Assembly (NCBI RefSeq): GCF_900110025.1
Contig: NZ_FOCE01000010.1
Coordinates: forward strand, 62,001-126,000
Direction: 5' to 3'
Source of the DNA: Gemmobacter aquatilis
Lineage (GTDB): Bacteria > Pseudomonadota > Alphaproteobacteria > Rhodobacterales > Rhodobacteraceae
DNA: 64,000 nucleotides
The notes beneath the pieces are model-generated. The model had not been told where the DNA came from, did not search any database, and saw only the letters and a program-made list of their open reading frames with translations. Positions within the stretch are counted from its first letter, which is position 1. Each line of letters opens with the position of its first letter. Shown in pieces: positions 49,085-58,618 of the stretch. A program made the translations under genes and the position numbers.

Positions 49085-51094
49085 ATGCCCTTTCCCCATC
49101 TGCTCGCCCCCCTCTCCCTCGGCCCGATCACGCTGAAGAACCGCGTGATGATGGGCTCCATGCATACCGGGCTGGAGGAGACCGGCGACTGGAACCGGGT
49201 GGCGGAGTTCTACGCCGCGCGCGCGCGCGGCGGGGTGGGGCTGATGGTCACCGGCGGCATGGCACCCAACCGCGAAGGCGGGGTGTTTCCCGGCGCGGCG
49301 GGGCTGTTCACCCCGCAAGACACCGCCAACCACCGCATCGTCACCGACCGGGTTCATGCCGCCGACGGGCGGATCGCCATGCAGATCCTGCATGCCGGGC
49401 GCTATGCTTACGGTCCTGATTGCGTGTCGGCCTCGGCGGTCAAATCCCCGATTTCACCCTTTGCCCCCAAGGCACTGGACGAAAACGGGATCGAACAGCA
49501 GATCGCCGCCATTGTGACTGCCGCCACCCGCGCCATCGAAGCGGGCTATGACGGGGTGGAGGTGATGGGCTCAGAGGGCTATTTCCTCAACCAGTTCCTC
49601 GTCCGCCATGTGAACCGGCGCGAGGATCGCTGGGGCGGCCCTTATGAAAACCGGATGCGCCTGCCGCTGGAGGTGGTGCGCCGGGTGCGCGCCGCCATCG
49701 GGGACGCGATCCTGATCTATCGGATTTCGCTGATCGACCTGATCCCCGACGGCTCCACTTGGGAAGAGGTCGTGCAACTGGCCAAGGCGGTGCAAGCGGC
49801 GGGGGCATCGGTGCTCAATACCGGCATCGGCTGGCACGAGGCGCGGGTGCCGACCATCGCCACCTCGGTGCCACGCGCCGCCTTTGCGCATCTGACAGCA
49901 CGGCTGCGCCCCGAGGTGTCGATCCCGGTCATCGCCTCGAACCGCATCAACACCCCCGATCTGGCCGAGCGGCTGATCGCAGACGGCGCCTGTGACATGG
50001 TATCCATGGCGCGCCCTTTTCTGGCCGACCCCGATTTCGTGGCCAAGGCCGCGACGGGCCGCGCTGCCGAAATCGCCCCCTGCATCGCCTGCAATCAGGC
50101 CTGCCTGGATCACACGTTCAGCGGCAAGCTGACCTCTTGCCTGGTGAACCCGCGCGCCTGCCACGAAACCGAACTGCTGATCCTGCCCGCAGCACAGCCC
50201 AAACGCATCGCGGTCGTGGGAGCCGGCCCGGCCGGGCTGTCGGCAGCGCTGACCGCCGCCGGGCGCGGCCATCACGTCACCCTGTTCGACCGCAGCCCGC
50301 GCATCGGCGGCCAGTTGCACCTTGCCGCCGCCATCCCCGGCAAAGAGGAATTCCGCGGCCTGATCGACTGGTTCGAAGCCCTGCTGGCGCAAAGCACCGT
50401 CACCTTGCGGCTGGGTGCAGAGGCTAATCCCGACACTCTTTCCACCTTTGACGAGGTGATCCTCGCCACTGGCATCACCCCGCGCGCGCCGGGCATCCCC
50501 GGCGAGACGGGTCCGCAGGTTCTGCCCTATCGCGCGGTATTGCAGGGCGCGCCAGTCGGGCCGCGCGTGGCCATCATCGGGGCGGGCGGCATCGGATTCG
50601 ACGTGGCCGAGTTTCTGGCGCATCAGGGCGATAGCCCGACGCTGCACCCGGATCTTTGGCGCCGCGAATGGGGGGTGGGCGATCCCGCGCTGGTGGCAGG
50701 CGGACTGGCCGCCGAAGGGCCGCAGCCCGAACCGCCCGCCCGGCAGATCTGGCTGCTGCAGCGCAAGCCCGAGAAACCGGGGCGCAAGCTGGGCAAGACC
50801 ACCGGCTGGATTCACCGCGCCGCGCTGCAGATGAAGGGCGTCAAGATGCTGGGCGGCGCGCAGTATGAGGCGATCACCGCCGAAGGCTTGCACCTGACTC
50901 TGCAAGGGGTGCCGCAGCTTCTGGCCGTCGATGCCATCGTGATCTGTGCCGGACAGGATCCGGAGCGCAGCCTTGTCGCCCCGCTGGAGGCCCTTGGAAA
51001 GACCCCTCATCTGATCGGTGGCGCCGAAGTGGCGGCAGAGCTGGACGCCAAGCGTGCGATTGATCAGGGCACCCGCCTCGCCGCCCGGCTTTGA
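49085..51094 (+). CDS. Old-yellow-enzyme NADH:flavin oxidoreductase, 2,4-dienoyl-CoA reductase type
   Basis: 669 residues, near the length of E. coli FadH (672). The TIM-barrel OYE domain has NRVMMGSMHTGLEE and SEGYFLNQFLVRHVNRREDRWGGPYENR. The [4Fe-4S] cysteines lie in CIACNQACLDHTF and CLVNPRAC. A second half has FAD/NADPH sites IAVVGAGPAGLSAALTAAGRG and VAIIGAGGIGFDVAEFL. FadH shuttles electrons to reduce unsaturated acyl-CoAs; other substrates are possible. No beta-oxidation genes flank it. The next gene, a LysR-type regulator, is co-directional. Confidence 0.88.
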   Translation: MPFPHLLAPLSLGPITLKNRVMMGSMHTGLEETGDWNRVAEFYAARARGGVGLMVTGGMAPNREGGVFPGAAGLFTPQDTANHRIVTDRVHAADGRIAMQILHAGRYAYGPDCVSASAVKSPISPFAPKALDENGIEQQIAAIVTAATRAIEAGYDGVEVMGSEGYFLNQFLVRHVNRREDRWGGPYENRMRLPLEVVRRVRAAIGDAILIYRISLIDLIPDGSTWEEVVQLAKAVQAAGASVLNTGIGWHEARVPTIATSVPRAAFAHLTARLRPEVSIPVIASNRINTPDLAERLIADGACDMVSMARPFLADPDFVAKAATGRAAEIAPCIACNQACLDHTFSGKLTSCLVNPRACHETELLILPAAQPKRIAVVGAGPAGLSAALTAAGRGHHVTLFDRSPRIGGQLHLAAAIPGKEEFRGLIDWFEALLAQSTVTLRLGAEANPDTLSTFDEVILATGITPRAPGIPGETGPQVLPYRAVLQGAPVGPRVAIIGAGGIGFDVAEFLAHQGDSPTLHPDLWRREWGVGDPALVAGGLAAEGPQPEPPARQIWLLQRKPEKPGRKLGKTTGWIHRAALQMKGVKMLGGAQYEAITAEGLHLTLQGVPQLLAVDAIVICAGQDPERSLVAPLEALGKTPHLIGGAEVAAELDAKRAIDQGTRLAARL

Positions 51095-51266
51095 TGCCGC
51101 GCCGTCCACCATAGGTTGAAAATTCGGGAAATTGAGGCTGTTGGCGTTTCCATGCCTTCAACGATCCGCCAAGAAACCCCGGACTCGTCGCGCCCTCGCC
51201 CCTATCTCGCCCGATTTCGCGGTCAATACGGATGAAACAACCCGTATCAGTGTCATGGGGAAGACA

Positions 51267-52172
51267 ATGGACCGACTGACCGAAATGGAAGCTTTCGCCA
51301 CCGTGGTGGATCAGGGCGGATTCACCGATGCTGCCAAGAAGATGGGGATTTCAAAATCCGCCGTTTCCAAACATGTCTCGGCGCTGGAGGCGCGATTGGG
51401 GGCGCGGCTGTTGAACCGCACCACCCGCCGCGTATCGCCGACCGAGATTGGCCTCGCCTATTATGACCGCGCCCGCCGCGTGCTGAACGATGCGGGAGAG
51501 GCGGATGCGCTGGTCACCTCTATGCAATCGGCGCCGTCGGGCCTGTTGCGCATCAGCGTTGCCACGGATTTCGGGGTGAACCTGCTGTCGCCAATTCTGG
51601 GCGACTTCCTGCTGGAATATCCTGACATCACCGTAAACATGGTACTGAACAATCGCTATGTCGAACTGATTTCCGAAGGGTTCGACATGGCCATCCGGGT
51701 CGGCGATCTGGAAGACAGCAGCCTGCGCGCCCGCAAGCTGACCGAGACGACCAAGCGCATGATCGGCGCGCCCGGCTATTTCCAGAAATTCGGCCGCCCG
51801 CTGAAGATCGACGATCTGACCGATCACAAGCTGCTGCATTATTCCAATCAGGCCAATGGCAATGTGTGGAAAGTCACCGCACCGTCGGGCGAAAAGCGGC
51901 AGGTGCGCTCGGTCGGTTGGCTGACGGTGAATGACGGGCAATCGCTGCTGAATGCCGCAATTTCAGGGCTGGGCATCGCCTATCTGCCGTCGTTCCTTTA
52001 CGCTGATGCGATGAAGCAGGGATTGGTGGAAGAGGCGATCCCCGGCCTGCCGGTGGAAACGCTGGGCATCTACGCCGTATACCCGCCGGGCCGTTTCACG
52101 CAACCCAAGGTTCGCGCCTTCATCGACTTTCTGGCGCGGCGCTACATGGACAAGGGCCCCGACAACTGGTGA
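51267..52172 (+). CDS. LysR-type transcriptional regulator
   Basis: 301 residues: an N-terminal HTH (MEAFATVVDQGGFTDAAKKMG, GISKSAVSKHVSALEARLG) and an effector domain beginning near SGLLRISVATDFG. The ATG at 51267 (GGGAAGACA upstream) is preferred to ATG 51255 and longer frames. The sequence belongs to the CrgA-like group, where the C-terminal domain recognises small aromatic or aldehyde effectors, but this is family-level. The target could be the adjacent oxidoreductase gene. Convergent with the OmpA-like gene. Confidence 0.9.
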   Translation: MDRLTEMEAFATVVDQGGFTDAAKKMGISKSAVSKHVSALEARLGARLLNRTTRRVSPTEIGLAYYDRARRVLNDAGEADALVTSMQSAPSGLLRISVATDFGVNLLSPILGDFLLEYPDITVNMVLNNRYVELISEGFDMAIRVGDLEDSSLRARKLTETTKRMIGAPGYFQKFGRPLKIDDLTDHKLLHYSNQANGNVWKVTAPSGEKRQVRSVGWLTVNDGQSLLNAAISGLGIAYLPSFLYADAMKQGLVEEAIPGLPVETLGIYAVYPPGRFTQPKVRAFIDFLARRYMDKGPDNW

Positions 52173-52199
52173 CCCCCGATTTGAAGGCGAAGGTGCGTC

Positions 52200-53111
52200 C
52201 TACTGGGTCGAGGTCAGCATGACCTCGACCCTTCTGTTTTCTGTCCGTCCTTCCGGCGTCAGATTGCTGGCGCGCGGCGCCAGATAGCCCACGCCCTCCG
52301 CCTCGATCCGCTCTGCAGCGATGCCCAATGCGACCAAAGCCTTGCGCACCGCCCCGGCCCGAGCTTTTGACAGCGCGATATTGCCCGCCAGCGCACCCGA
52401 AGCATCGGTATGGCCGACCAGCGCAATCTTCCGATCAGGGTGGGCCACCAGATAAGCCGCCAGCGCATCCAGCGCGGGGTAAGTGCCCGGCTCCAATTCG
52501 CCACTGCCCGAGGCGAAGACCAGATCCGCCAGCACAAGGCTCCCGGCGCCTTCCAGCCGCGCGACAAAGTCGCTGGGCGGTGGCGCCGGTTCCTGCGGTG
52601 TGGGCGCGGGCTGGGCCATGACAACCGGTGCTGCGGCCTGTTCCGGCGCGATGCGGATCAGCTGCACGAAACCCGCCTCGGAGGAGCGGCTGACCATCAG
52701 CCCCAGCAGTTCATCGCCGTTTTCCGCCGCCAAATAACGGAAATCGCCCAGATCCACATGCATTTCCGGCTCAGTCAGCAGTTGCAGCCCAAAGCGGAAG
52801 TCATAGCCACCGCAGGCCTCGGTTTCGCAGGAGAAGAGCACGCGCCAGCCCTGCGCTTCGATCTGCTGGCGCAGACCGGCAATCAGATCCAGCGTGGCAA
52901 CCCGACCTTCGATCTTCCAGGCGGTCTGCTCCACCAGGCCCTCGGCCAGCCGGGTTTCCAATCCCGCCGCAGCCCAGGCAGCGATGGGCAGACGATAGCT
53001 CGACGCCGTTTCCTGCACGGTTTCGGTCTGGGTGGCGGGTGCCGGAAAGCTGAGCGTCAGCGCCTGCAATGGTGCAGCACAGAGGCTAAGCAGGAAGGCC
53101 AAACGCAGCAA
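52200..53111 (-). CDS. OmpA C-terminal-domain outer-membrane-associated protein
   Basis: 303 residues with a signal peptide (MLRLAFLLSLCAAPLQAL), a domain of about 140 residues that I do not recognise, a proline-rich linker (APTPQEPAPPPSD) and a C-terminal OmpA peptidoglycan-binding domain. The last includes FASGSGELEPGTYPALDALA, VGHTDASGALAGN and LSKARAGAVRKALVALGI, then RTENRRVEVML. The OmpA part binds diaminopimelate in peptidoglycan. The upstream gene on the same strand (GNAT) ends 12 bp before its start. Confidence 0.9.
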   Translation of the reverse strand: MLRLAFLLSLCAAPLQALTLSFPAPATQTETVQETASSYRLPIAAWAAAGLETRLAEGLVEQTAWKIEGRVATLDLIAGLRQQIEAQGWRVLFSCETEACGGYDFRFGLQLLTEPEMHVDLGDFRYLAAENGDELLGLMVSRSSEAGFVQLIRIAPEQAAAPVVMAQPAPTPQEPAPPPSDFVARLEGAGSLVLADLVFASGSGELEPGTYPALDALAAYLVAHPDRKIALVGHTDASGALAGNIALSKARAGAVRKALVALGIAAERIEAEGVGYLAPRASNLTPEGRTENRRVEVMLTSTQ

Positions 53112-53123
53112 CAGGCAAACTCC

Positions 53124-53834
53124 TCAGTCCTGAACCCGGTAATGATAGCGCCCCACCGTGGCCATGCCCAGCCGCTCATACAGCGCGCGGGCGGGGGCAT
53201 TGGCCTCGGTCACCACCAGCGCAAAGGTCTGCGCCCCTTGCGCCTGCGCCCAATGCGCCGCCGCGATCAGCATCTTGCGCGCGGTCCCCTGCCGTCGCAT
53301 CGCGGGCCGCACCTCCAGCGCGTGCAACATGGCCACCGGCCCGGCACAGGCGACAAAAGCCACGCCTGCGGGCTTGTCGTCGCTGCGACCCAGGATCGCC
53401 ACTTTCGGCCCCGCCACCCGCGCCATCACCGCCAGACGCGCCGGGCCGATGCCGCCCTCGGCCCAAAGATCGCAGGCAATGGCCAGCGGCGGCCAATGCG
53501 GAAAAGCCGCCATGCCAGACACCGGCCCGGCCAAGGTTGTCACCGGCGCAGCATAGGCCGCCACCGGATCGTTGATGCGATAGCCGCGCTCCGCCAGCGC
53601 CGCATCCAGCGCATCGTCCCCGGCCCGGATCAGGAACAGCCGCTTCTGCCCCAGCGCATCCATGCCTGCCTCGGCTTCCGCCAGATCCGCCTCGGCCCAG
53701 TCGCCCGCAACCGTCGCCGCCGAAACCCGCTGCCCGCCGCCCTGCCCGTCGCGCAGCAGCCATGGCCCCACGCGCAGCACGCGCGCGGGCGGCCATGTCG
53801 CCTCCATCGCCTCGACCAGCGCCTCCGGTGTCAT
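53124..53834 (-). CDS. GNAT-family acetyltransferase
   Basis: 236 residues. The acetyl-CoA region is in the second half: MLHALEVRPAMRRQGTARKMLIAAAHWA, with the RRQGTA pocket, followed by NAPARALYERLGM. The N-terminal half (PPARVLRVGPWLLRDGQ) is less conserved. It likely acetylates a small amine; the target is unknown. ATG 53834 is inside the CinA-like stop (ATGA), so translation of the two is coupled. Confidence 0.88.
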   Translation of the reverse strand: MTPEALVEAMEATWPPARVLRVGPWLLRDGQGGGQRVSAATVAGDWAEADLAEAEAGMDALGQKRLFLIRAGDDALDAALAERGYRINDPVAAYAAPVTTLAGPVSGMAAFPHWPPLAIACDLWAEGGIGPARLAVMARVAGPKVAILGRSDDKPAGVAFVACAGPVAMLHALEVRPAMRRQGTARKMLIAAAHWAQAQGAQTFALVVTEANAPARALYERLGMATVGRYHYRVQD

Positions 53835-54550
53835 GCGAACAGCGCACACAGCTTGGTCATCGCCGCATCCAGTTGCGCCGGATCGGTGCCGCGGATCACC
53901 AGATTGGTGCCATAGGCGCCATTCTGGATAAACGGATAAGACCCCATCGACAGCGCCGGAAATTCGGCAGCCAGTGCCGCGAACGGCCCGGCAATCTCGC
54001 CCTCGCCCCGGTTCACCCGCAGCGATTGCGACAGCAACGGGTCGCCGCCGGTCAGCGTCGGCAGCACGCTGGCCACCATGGCCTGAAAGATGTTCGGCAC
54101 GCCCGCCATCACATGCACATTTCCAAGGGTGAACCCCGGCGCCGTGCTGACCGGGTTGTCGATCAGGGCCGCCCCGTCGGGGATACGCGCCATGCGGCGA
54201 CGGGCTTCGTTGAACTCCAACCCGGCGCGGTCGTAATGCGCCTGCAACAGCGCCACCGCATCGGCCCGGTGCGAGATGCCCACGCCAAACGCCGCCGCAA
54301 TCGCATCCGCCGTGATGTCGTCATGCGTCGGCCCGATCCCGCCCGAGGTGAACACCGTATCCCACCGCGCGCGCAGCGCATTCACCGCTTCGACAATCGC
54401 GCCCTGATCGTCGGCCACCACCCGCGCCTCCATCAGGCGGATGCCCCGCTGCGTCAACTCGCCCGCCAGATAATGGGTGTTGCTGTCGCGCGTACGCCCA
54501 GACAGGATTTCATCGCCGATCACCAGCATCGCGGCTGTGGGGTTGGTCAT
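53831..54550 (-). CDS. CinA-like molybdopterin-binding domain protein
   Basis: 239 residues of the competence/damage-inducible protein A type. The MoCF fold has AAMLVIGDEILSGRTRDSNTHYL, VFTSGGIGPTHDDITADAIA (glycine-rich binding loop) and SMGSYPFIQNG. It lacks the C-terminal NMN deamidase domain of full-length CinA, so it is the short form. Many such proteins recycle pyridine nucleotides; this one may bind a pterin or nucleotide. Divergent from map. Confidence 0.9.
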   Translation of the reverse strand: MTNPTAAMLVIGDEILSGRTRDSNTHYLAGELTQRGIRLMEARVVADDQGAIVEAVNALRARWDTVFTSGGIGPTHDDITADAIAAAFGVGISHRADAVALLQAHYDRAGLEFNEARRRMARIPDGAALIDNPVSTAPGFTLGNVHVMAGVPNIFQAMVASVLPTLTGGDPLLSQSLRVNRGEGEIAGPFAALAAEFPALSMGSYPFIQNGAYGTNLVIRGTDPAQLDAAMTKLCALFA

Positions 54551-54675
54551 CGCAGCTCTCCTTCAACCTTGCGTGCATGGTATAGCGCGCCTGCGCGGCT
54601 TTCACAGCCCCGGCTCTGGCCATTTCGCGCGTCAGCCTTTATCTACAGGCCATTGACAGAGGAAAGGACGCTCCC

Positions 54676-55485
54676 GTGAACGAATTGCGCGGTCGCATCA
54701 CCAAGGACGGCATCCGCATTTATGAAGAGGCGGATTTTGCGGGAATGCGTGCTGCCGGAAAGGTGGCGGCTGAAATCCTCGACGCCGTGGCGCCACTTGT
54801 GGTGCCCGGCACCACCACCGGCGTGCTGGACGATTTCATCACTGCCGAAGTCGCCCGCCACGGCGTGATTTCGGCCACCATCGGCTACAAGGGCTACAAG
54901 CACGCCTCCTGCATCAGCGTGAACCATGTGGTCTGCCACGGCATCCCCGGAAACAAGCTGCTGGCGGATGGCGACATTCTCAACATCGACGTGACGGTGA
55001 TCGTGGATGGCTGGTTCGGCGACACCTCGCGCATGTATGTTGCGGGTGCCCTGCCCCGCAAGGCTGAACGGCTGATCGAGGTCACCCATGAAAGTCTGAT
55101 GCGCGGCATCGCGGCCGTGAAACCGGGTAATACTTTCGGCGACATCGGTTTCGCCATCCAGTCCTATGTCGAACAGAACCGGATGAGTGTGGTGCGCGAT
55201 TTCTGCGGCCATGGTCTGGGCCAGGTGTTCCACGCGCCGCCAAACGTGCTGCATTATGGCCGCGCGGGTTCGGGTCCGGTGCTGGAAGAAGGCATGTTCT
55301 TCACCATCGAACCGATGGTGAATCTTGGCCGCCCGGAAACCAAGGTTCTGGCCGATGACTGGACGGCGGTGACCCGCGACAAGTCCTTGTCGGCGCAGTA
55401 TGAACATTCGGTGGGTGTGACCGCAACGGGCTGCGAGATCTTCACCCTGTCTCCCGCCGGCAAGTTCTTCCGCACCTGGGAATAA
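54676..55485 (+). CDS. map: Type I methionine aminopeptidase
   Basis: 269 residues. Removes the initiator methionine from nascent proteins. The metal-binding residues are seen in DILNIDVTVIVDGWFGDTSR (both Asp), CGHGLGQVFH (His), FFTIEPMV (Glu) and YEHSVGVTA (Glu). The GTG at 54676 has AGAGGAAAGGAC upstream and gives the normal N-terminus MNELRGRIT. The next two genes on the minus strand are unrelated. Confidence 0.97.
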   Translation: MNELRGRITKDGIRIYEEADFAGMRAAGKVAAEILDAVAPLVVPGTTTGVLDDFITAEVARHGVISATIGYKGYKHASCISVNHVVCHGIPGNKLLADGDILNIDVTVIVDGWFGDTSRMYVAGALPRKAERLIEVTHESLMRGIAAVKPGNTFGDIGFAIQSYVEQNRMSVVRDFCGHGLGQVFHAPPNVLHYGRAGSGPVLEEGMFFTIEPMVNLGRPETKVLADDWTAVTRDKSLSAQYEHSVGVTATGCEIFTLSPAGKFFRTWE

Positions 55486-55507
55486 CGGCGGCGCGGCGGG
55501 CTCGCCT

Positions 55508-55882
55508 TCAGCCCGCCGTTTCCAGACAGTGCCGCCGGAAGGCGCGCTTGAGCATATCCAGCTCGGCGCGCAACAGATCGACCTCGGCGCGCATGTCGTC
55601 TTCCATCGCCACGCCGGTGATGATGGTGAAATGTGTCAACGTCTCGCCCGTGCCCGCATCGCGGAACAGGAAGGTCTGAACCCCCTCGCTCAACACGTCG
55701 GTCGGAATCGGCAGTGTCACAGCAAAGCTGCCCGGCGTGTCTGCCAGCTCGGTCAGGGTCAGCCCCGGCAGCTTCTGTTCCAGATGCAGCACTTCCAGCA
55801 GCGGTTTTGTGCCGCCGGTGGTCAGCACGCCTTCCCAGACTCCTGCCCGCACCCGTGTCTTTGTCAGCGTCACGTCACTCAT
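55508..55882 (-). CDS. Conserved hypothetical protein with C-terminal helix
   Basis: 124 residues. A beta-rich N-terminal domain (VTLTKTRVRAGVWEGVLTT, then TELADTPGSFAVTLPIPT) and a final charged helix, DDMRAEVDLLRAELDMLKRAFRRHC, predicted to be coiled-coil. I do not know the family. It lies 10 bp after the DUF6478 gene on the same strand and is likely co-transcribed with it. It converges on map. Confidence 0.78.
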   Translation of the reverse strand: MSDVTLTKTRVRAGVWEGVLTTGGTKPLLEVLHLEQKLPGLTLTELADTPGSFAVTLPIPTDVLSEGVQTFLFRDAGTGETLTHFTIITGVAMEDDMRAEVDLLRAELDMLKRAFRRHCLETAG

Positions 55883-55892
55883 GCTTCACCCG

Positions 55893-56666
55893 TCAGATAT
55901 CGGCGCGCGGACGGCGCGAGAAGGTCACATCGCGCAAGATGATCTGGTTCATCTCTGGCCCTTCGAAAATCAGATCGACCCACAGCCGCTCCACCCGCCG
56001 TTCGTTCATCTTGGTATAGGCGAGGTCGAATTCGACCATCACCTCTTCCGAATTCAGCGGCAGTTCGCGCACCACCTGTTCGACATTCGGCCCGTATTTG
56101 ATGTTCAGCCGCGCAAAGATTTCCAGCGGCTTCTCCATCTCCACAATCGCATCCAGCCGGATCAGATGCTTCAGCTTCAGCCCCTGTACCGATTCGGGCG
56201 GCAGTTCCACCACCAGCGACAGGAATGACCCGTCAAAGCGGAACACATCCATCCGCACCCCGAACGGCGCCAAATCGGTTTCGCGCGTGTTGCGGATCTG
56301 GCGCACCGTCAGCTCCGACCGGCGGCAATCGTGGAAAATCGTCGCCCCATCGCAGATCTGCGCCCGAGTCGGCACCGACGAGGCGCCCGGCACCGGAATC
56401 TGGCCCTTCCACAACTCCGGCCGCCAGATCCAGTCGGCCCCCATGGGACGGCGCAGCGCGTTGGAGCCGATGACCGGCAGCGAAAGCCGGTGTTCGGCGA
56501 CATGGATCACCCGGTCCAGCTGCCGCCGTGCCTGCCGCGCGCGCCCGCGCAATTCGCGCAACTGTTCAAGGCTGATCTTGTCGGCCATGTTGGCCCAACG
56601 CTCCCACCGCTTGAGGAAGCGCCGCTGAAGCATCCGGTCAAGGAAAGTGTCGATCTTGCGGGCCAT
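55893..56666 (-). CDS. DUF6478-family protein
   Basis: 257 residues, recognised from memory as DUF6478, which is widespread in Rhodobacterales. It shows LSLPVIGSNALRRPMGADWIW, TIFHDCRRSELTVRQIRNTRE and a long beta-rich part FDLAYTKMNERRVERLWVDLIFEGPEM (in portions VMVEFDLAYTK and RLWVDLIFEGPEMN). The N-terminus is basic and helical. No catalytic motif or membrane segment is visible. It is co-directional with the 124-residue coiled-coil protein 10 bp downstream, so they may work together. Confidence 0.82.
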   Translation of the reverse strand: MARKIDTFLDRMLQRRFLKRWERWANMADKISLEQLRELRGRARQARRQLDRVIHVAEHRLSLPVIGSNALRRPMGADWIWRPELWKGQIPVPGASSVPTRAQICDGATIFHDCRRSELTVRQIRNTRETDLAPFGVRMDVFRFDGSFLSLVVELPPESVQGLKLKHLIRLDAIVEMEKPLEIFARLNIKYGPNVEQVVRELPLNSEEVMVEFDLAYTKMNERRVERLWVDLIFEGPEMNQIILRDVTFSRRPRADI

Positions 56667-56790
56667 CAGGTTTGAAGGATTTCTTTGCCAAGTCTGCTAC
56701 TTACACACCGCCATCCTGCCGATTGGCCGCCGGATGGAAACGATTCGTTTATCCCCGCAAAAGATTAAAAAGGCCACCCCGTCCAGCGGA

Positions 56791-57381
56791 TCATTTTCGG
56801 TTCGCCGCAACCGTTGCGGCAACGAAATCACGGATCAGAAGGTGCCCGGCCTCGCGGTCCAGCGGCCCGGCGGCCGGTCCGGTCACTGTCAGGCTCACCA
56901 GCCGCCGGTTCACTGGCAGAACGGCGCGCCAGCTTTCAGCCTGTACCCCGGTACCGCTTTGCGGTGCGCGATCCGTCAGGCGCAGCAGAAAGGCCTGCGG
57001 GGTGCCGATCGCCTCCAGCACCTGCACATCCGCCGCCCGGCCCCTGCGGCTCAACGCCTTGCGCCCCGCAGTTGAACGAAAGAAGGCCGCAAGTTCCGCC
57101 CTGCCTGTGGTGACATCCACACCGCTGCCCGACCCATCGGCCCCGACCGTCGCGGTCAGCACTGCTGCAGGGCGCGCAGCCTCGTCCGCGCATCGCCCGG
57201 CGATCAGGATCGCGGTATCTTCCCGCTCCCGCCGCGACCCCGGTTCGATGCAATAACCCTGTGGCGGCGCAAGCGTCACCGCCCCCGACAGAACCGGCAC
57301 ACCTGCCCCCGGCGCGACACAGCCCAACAATGCCAGCATCATGGCAAAAGCCAAACCGCCTGCCCCCATATGCCTCATCAC
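56791..57381 (-). CDS. Small lipoprotein
   Basis: 196 residues with a lipoprotein signal (GGLAFAMMLALLGCVAPG, Cys at residue 21). A mature domain of about 165 residues follows, containing a beta-rich stretch (PPQGYCIEPGSRRERED) and a C-terminal segment with LLIRDFVAATVAANRK. I do not recognise a family. It is likely anchored in the outer membrane or inner membrane. The stop is 124 bp from the DUF6478 start, so it is probably a separate gene. Confidence 0.78.
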   Translation of the reverse strand: MMRHMGAGGLAFAMMLALLGCVAPGAGVPVLSGAVTLAPPQGYCIEPGSRREREDTAILIAGRCADEAARPAAVLTATVGADGSGSGVDVTTGRAELAAFFRSTAGRKALSRRGRAADVQVLEAIGTPQAFLLRLTDRAPQSGTGVQAESWRAVLPVNRRLVSLTVTGPAAGPLDREAGHLLIRDFVAATVAANRK

Positions 57382-57596
57382 TGCCCTCCCGCATCTGCGC
57401 TGCGCTTATTGCCTAGTCCTGCCAGAGGTGCGCGGCAAGCCACCGCGCGGCCTCCCACAACCAGCCATGGCGATCACGACCGAACAGTGCTTGGGCCCCC
57501 AAAGGTCCGCCCTTGGCCACCACAACGCACAAAGATTGCATTTCCGCCCCCGACAGCCTATCTCCGACTTCGACCTAAGAACAAAGGGCCAGCCGC

Positions 57597-58496
57597 ATGA
57601 ACTGGATCTCCAACTACGTCCGCCCCAAGATCAACTCGCTCTTCTCCCGCCGCGAAGTGCCCGAGAACCTGTGGACGAAGTGCCCCGAATGCGGAACCAT
57701 GCTGTTCCACCGTGAACTCAGCGACAACCTCAACGTCTGCACCCATTGCGATCACCACATGGCCATCAGCCCGCGTGACCGCTTCACCGCCCTGTTCGAC
57801 GGCGGCGTGTTTCTTGAAGTGAAAGTGCCCGAACCGCTGGCCGATCCGCTTCATTTCCGCGATCAGAAGAAATACCCTGACCGGATGAAGGCCGCGCAGA
57901 AAGCCACCGGCGAAAAAGAAGCCATGCTGGTGGCCGAGGGTGAGGTGTTCCGCACCCCGATCATCGCCGTCGCGCAGGATTTCGCCTTCATGGGCGGCTC
58001 GATGGGCATGTATGTCGGCAACGCCATCGTTGCTGCCGCCGAACGTGCCGTAAAGCTGAAACGCCCGCTGGTGCTGTTTGCCGCCGCAGGGGGCGCGCGG
58101 ATGCAGGAAGGCATCCTGTCACTGATGCAGATGCCCCGCTCTACCGTCGCCATTCAACTGCTGAAAGAGGCGGGCCTGCCTTACGTCGTGGTGTTGACCC
58201 ACCCGACAACAGGCGGCGTCACCGCCTCCTACGCCATGCTGGGTGATGTGCAGATCGCAGAACCCAACGCCCTGATCTGCTTCGCCGGGCCCCGCGTCAT
58301 CGAACAGACCATCCGCGAAAAACTGCCCGAAGGGTTCCAGCGCGCCGAATACCTGCTCGATCACGGGATGCTGGACCGCGTGACCCATCGCAAGGCGATG
58401 AAGGATGAGTTGGTGACCATCCTGCGGATGCTGATGCGTCAGACCCCGGCGATCCGGGGCGAATTGCCCGTGCCCGCCGACGCCCCGGCGCGCTGA
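57597..58496 (+). CDS. accD: Acetyl-CoA carboxylase carboxyltransferase beta subunit
   Basis: 299 residues. Partners with AccA to transfer CO2 from biotin to acetyl-CoA in the first step of fatty-acid synthesis. The N-terminal zinc ribbon has cysteines in LWTKCPECGTM and NVCTHCDHH. The carboxyltransferase domain includes MGGSMGMYVGNAIVAAAE and FAAAGGARMQEGILSLMQM, the oxyanion-binding core, and PTTGGVTASYAMLGD. AGGGCC precedes the ATG. folC follows on the same strand, a common pairing. Confidence 0.97.
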   Translation: MNWISNYVRPKINSLFSRREVPENLWTKCPECGTMLFHRELSDNLNVCTHCDHHMAISPRDRFTALFDGGVFLEVKVPEPLADPLHFRDQKKYPDRMKAAQKATGEKEAMLVAEGEVFRTPIIAVAQDFAFMGGSMGMYVGNAIVAAAERAVKLKRPLVLFAAAGGARMQEGILSLMQMPRSTVAIQLLKEAGLPYVVVLTHPTTGGVTASYAMLGDVQIAEPNALICFAGPRVIEQTIREKLPEGFQRAEYLLDHGMLDRVTHRKAMKDELVTILRMLMRQTPAIRGELPVPADAPAR

Positions 58497-58618
58497 TCCC
58501 TTCCAACCCGGCCCCTCTCCGCATGTCGGCGCCAGACGCGCAGCCGTCGCCCCGCAACTGGCGCGGGGCGGAGGCCCCGCCTAGTGTCGCCGAAACGCCT
58601 TCATCACGGACGCAACCG

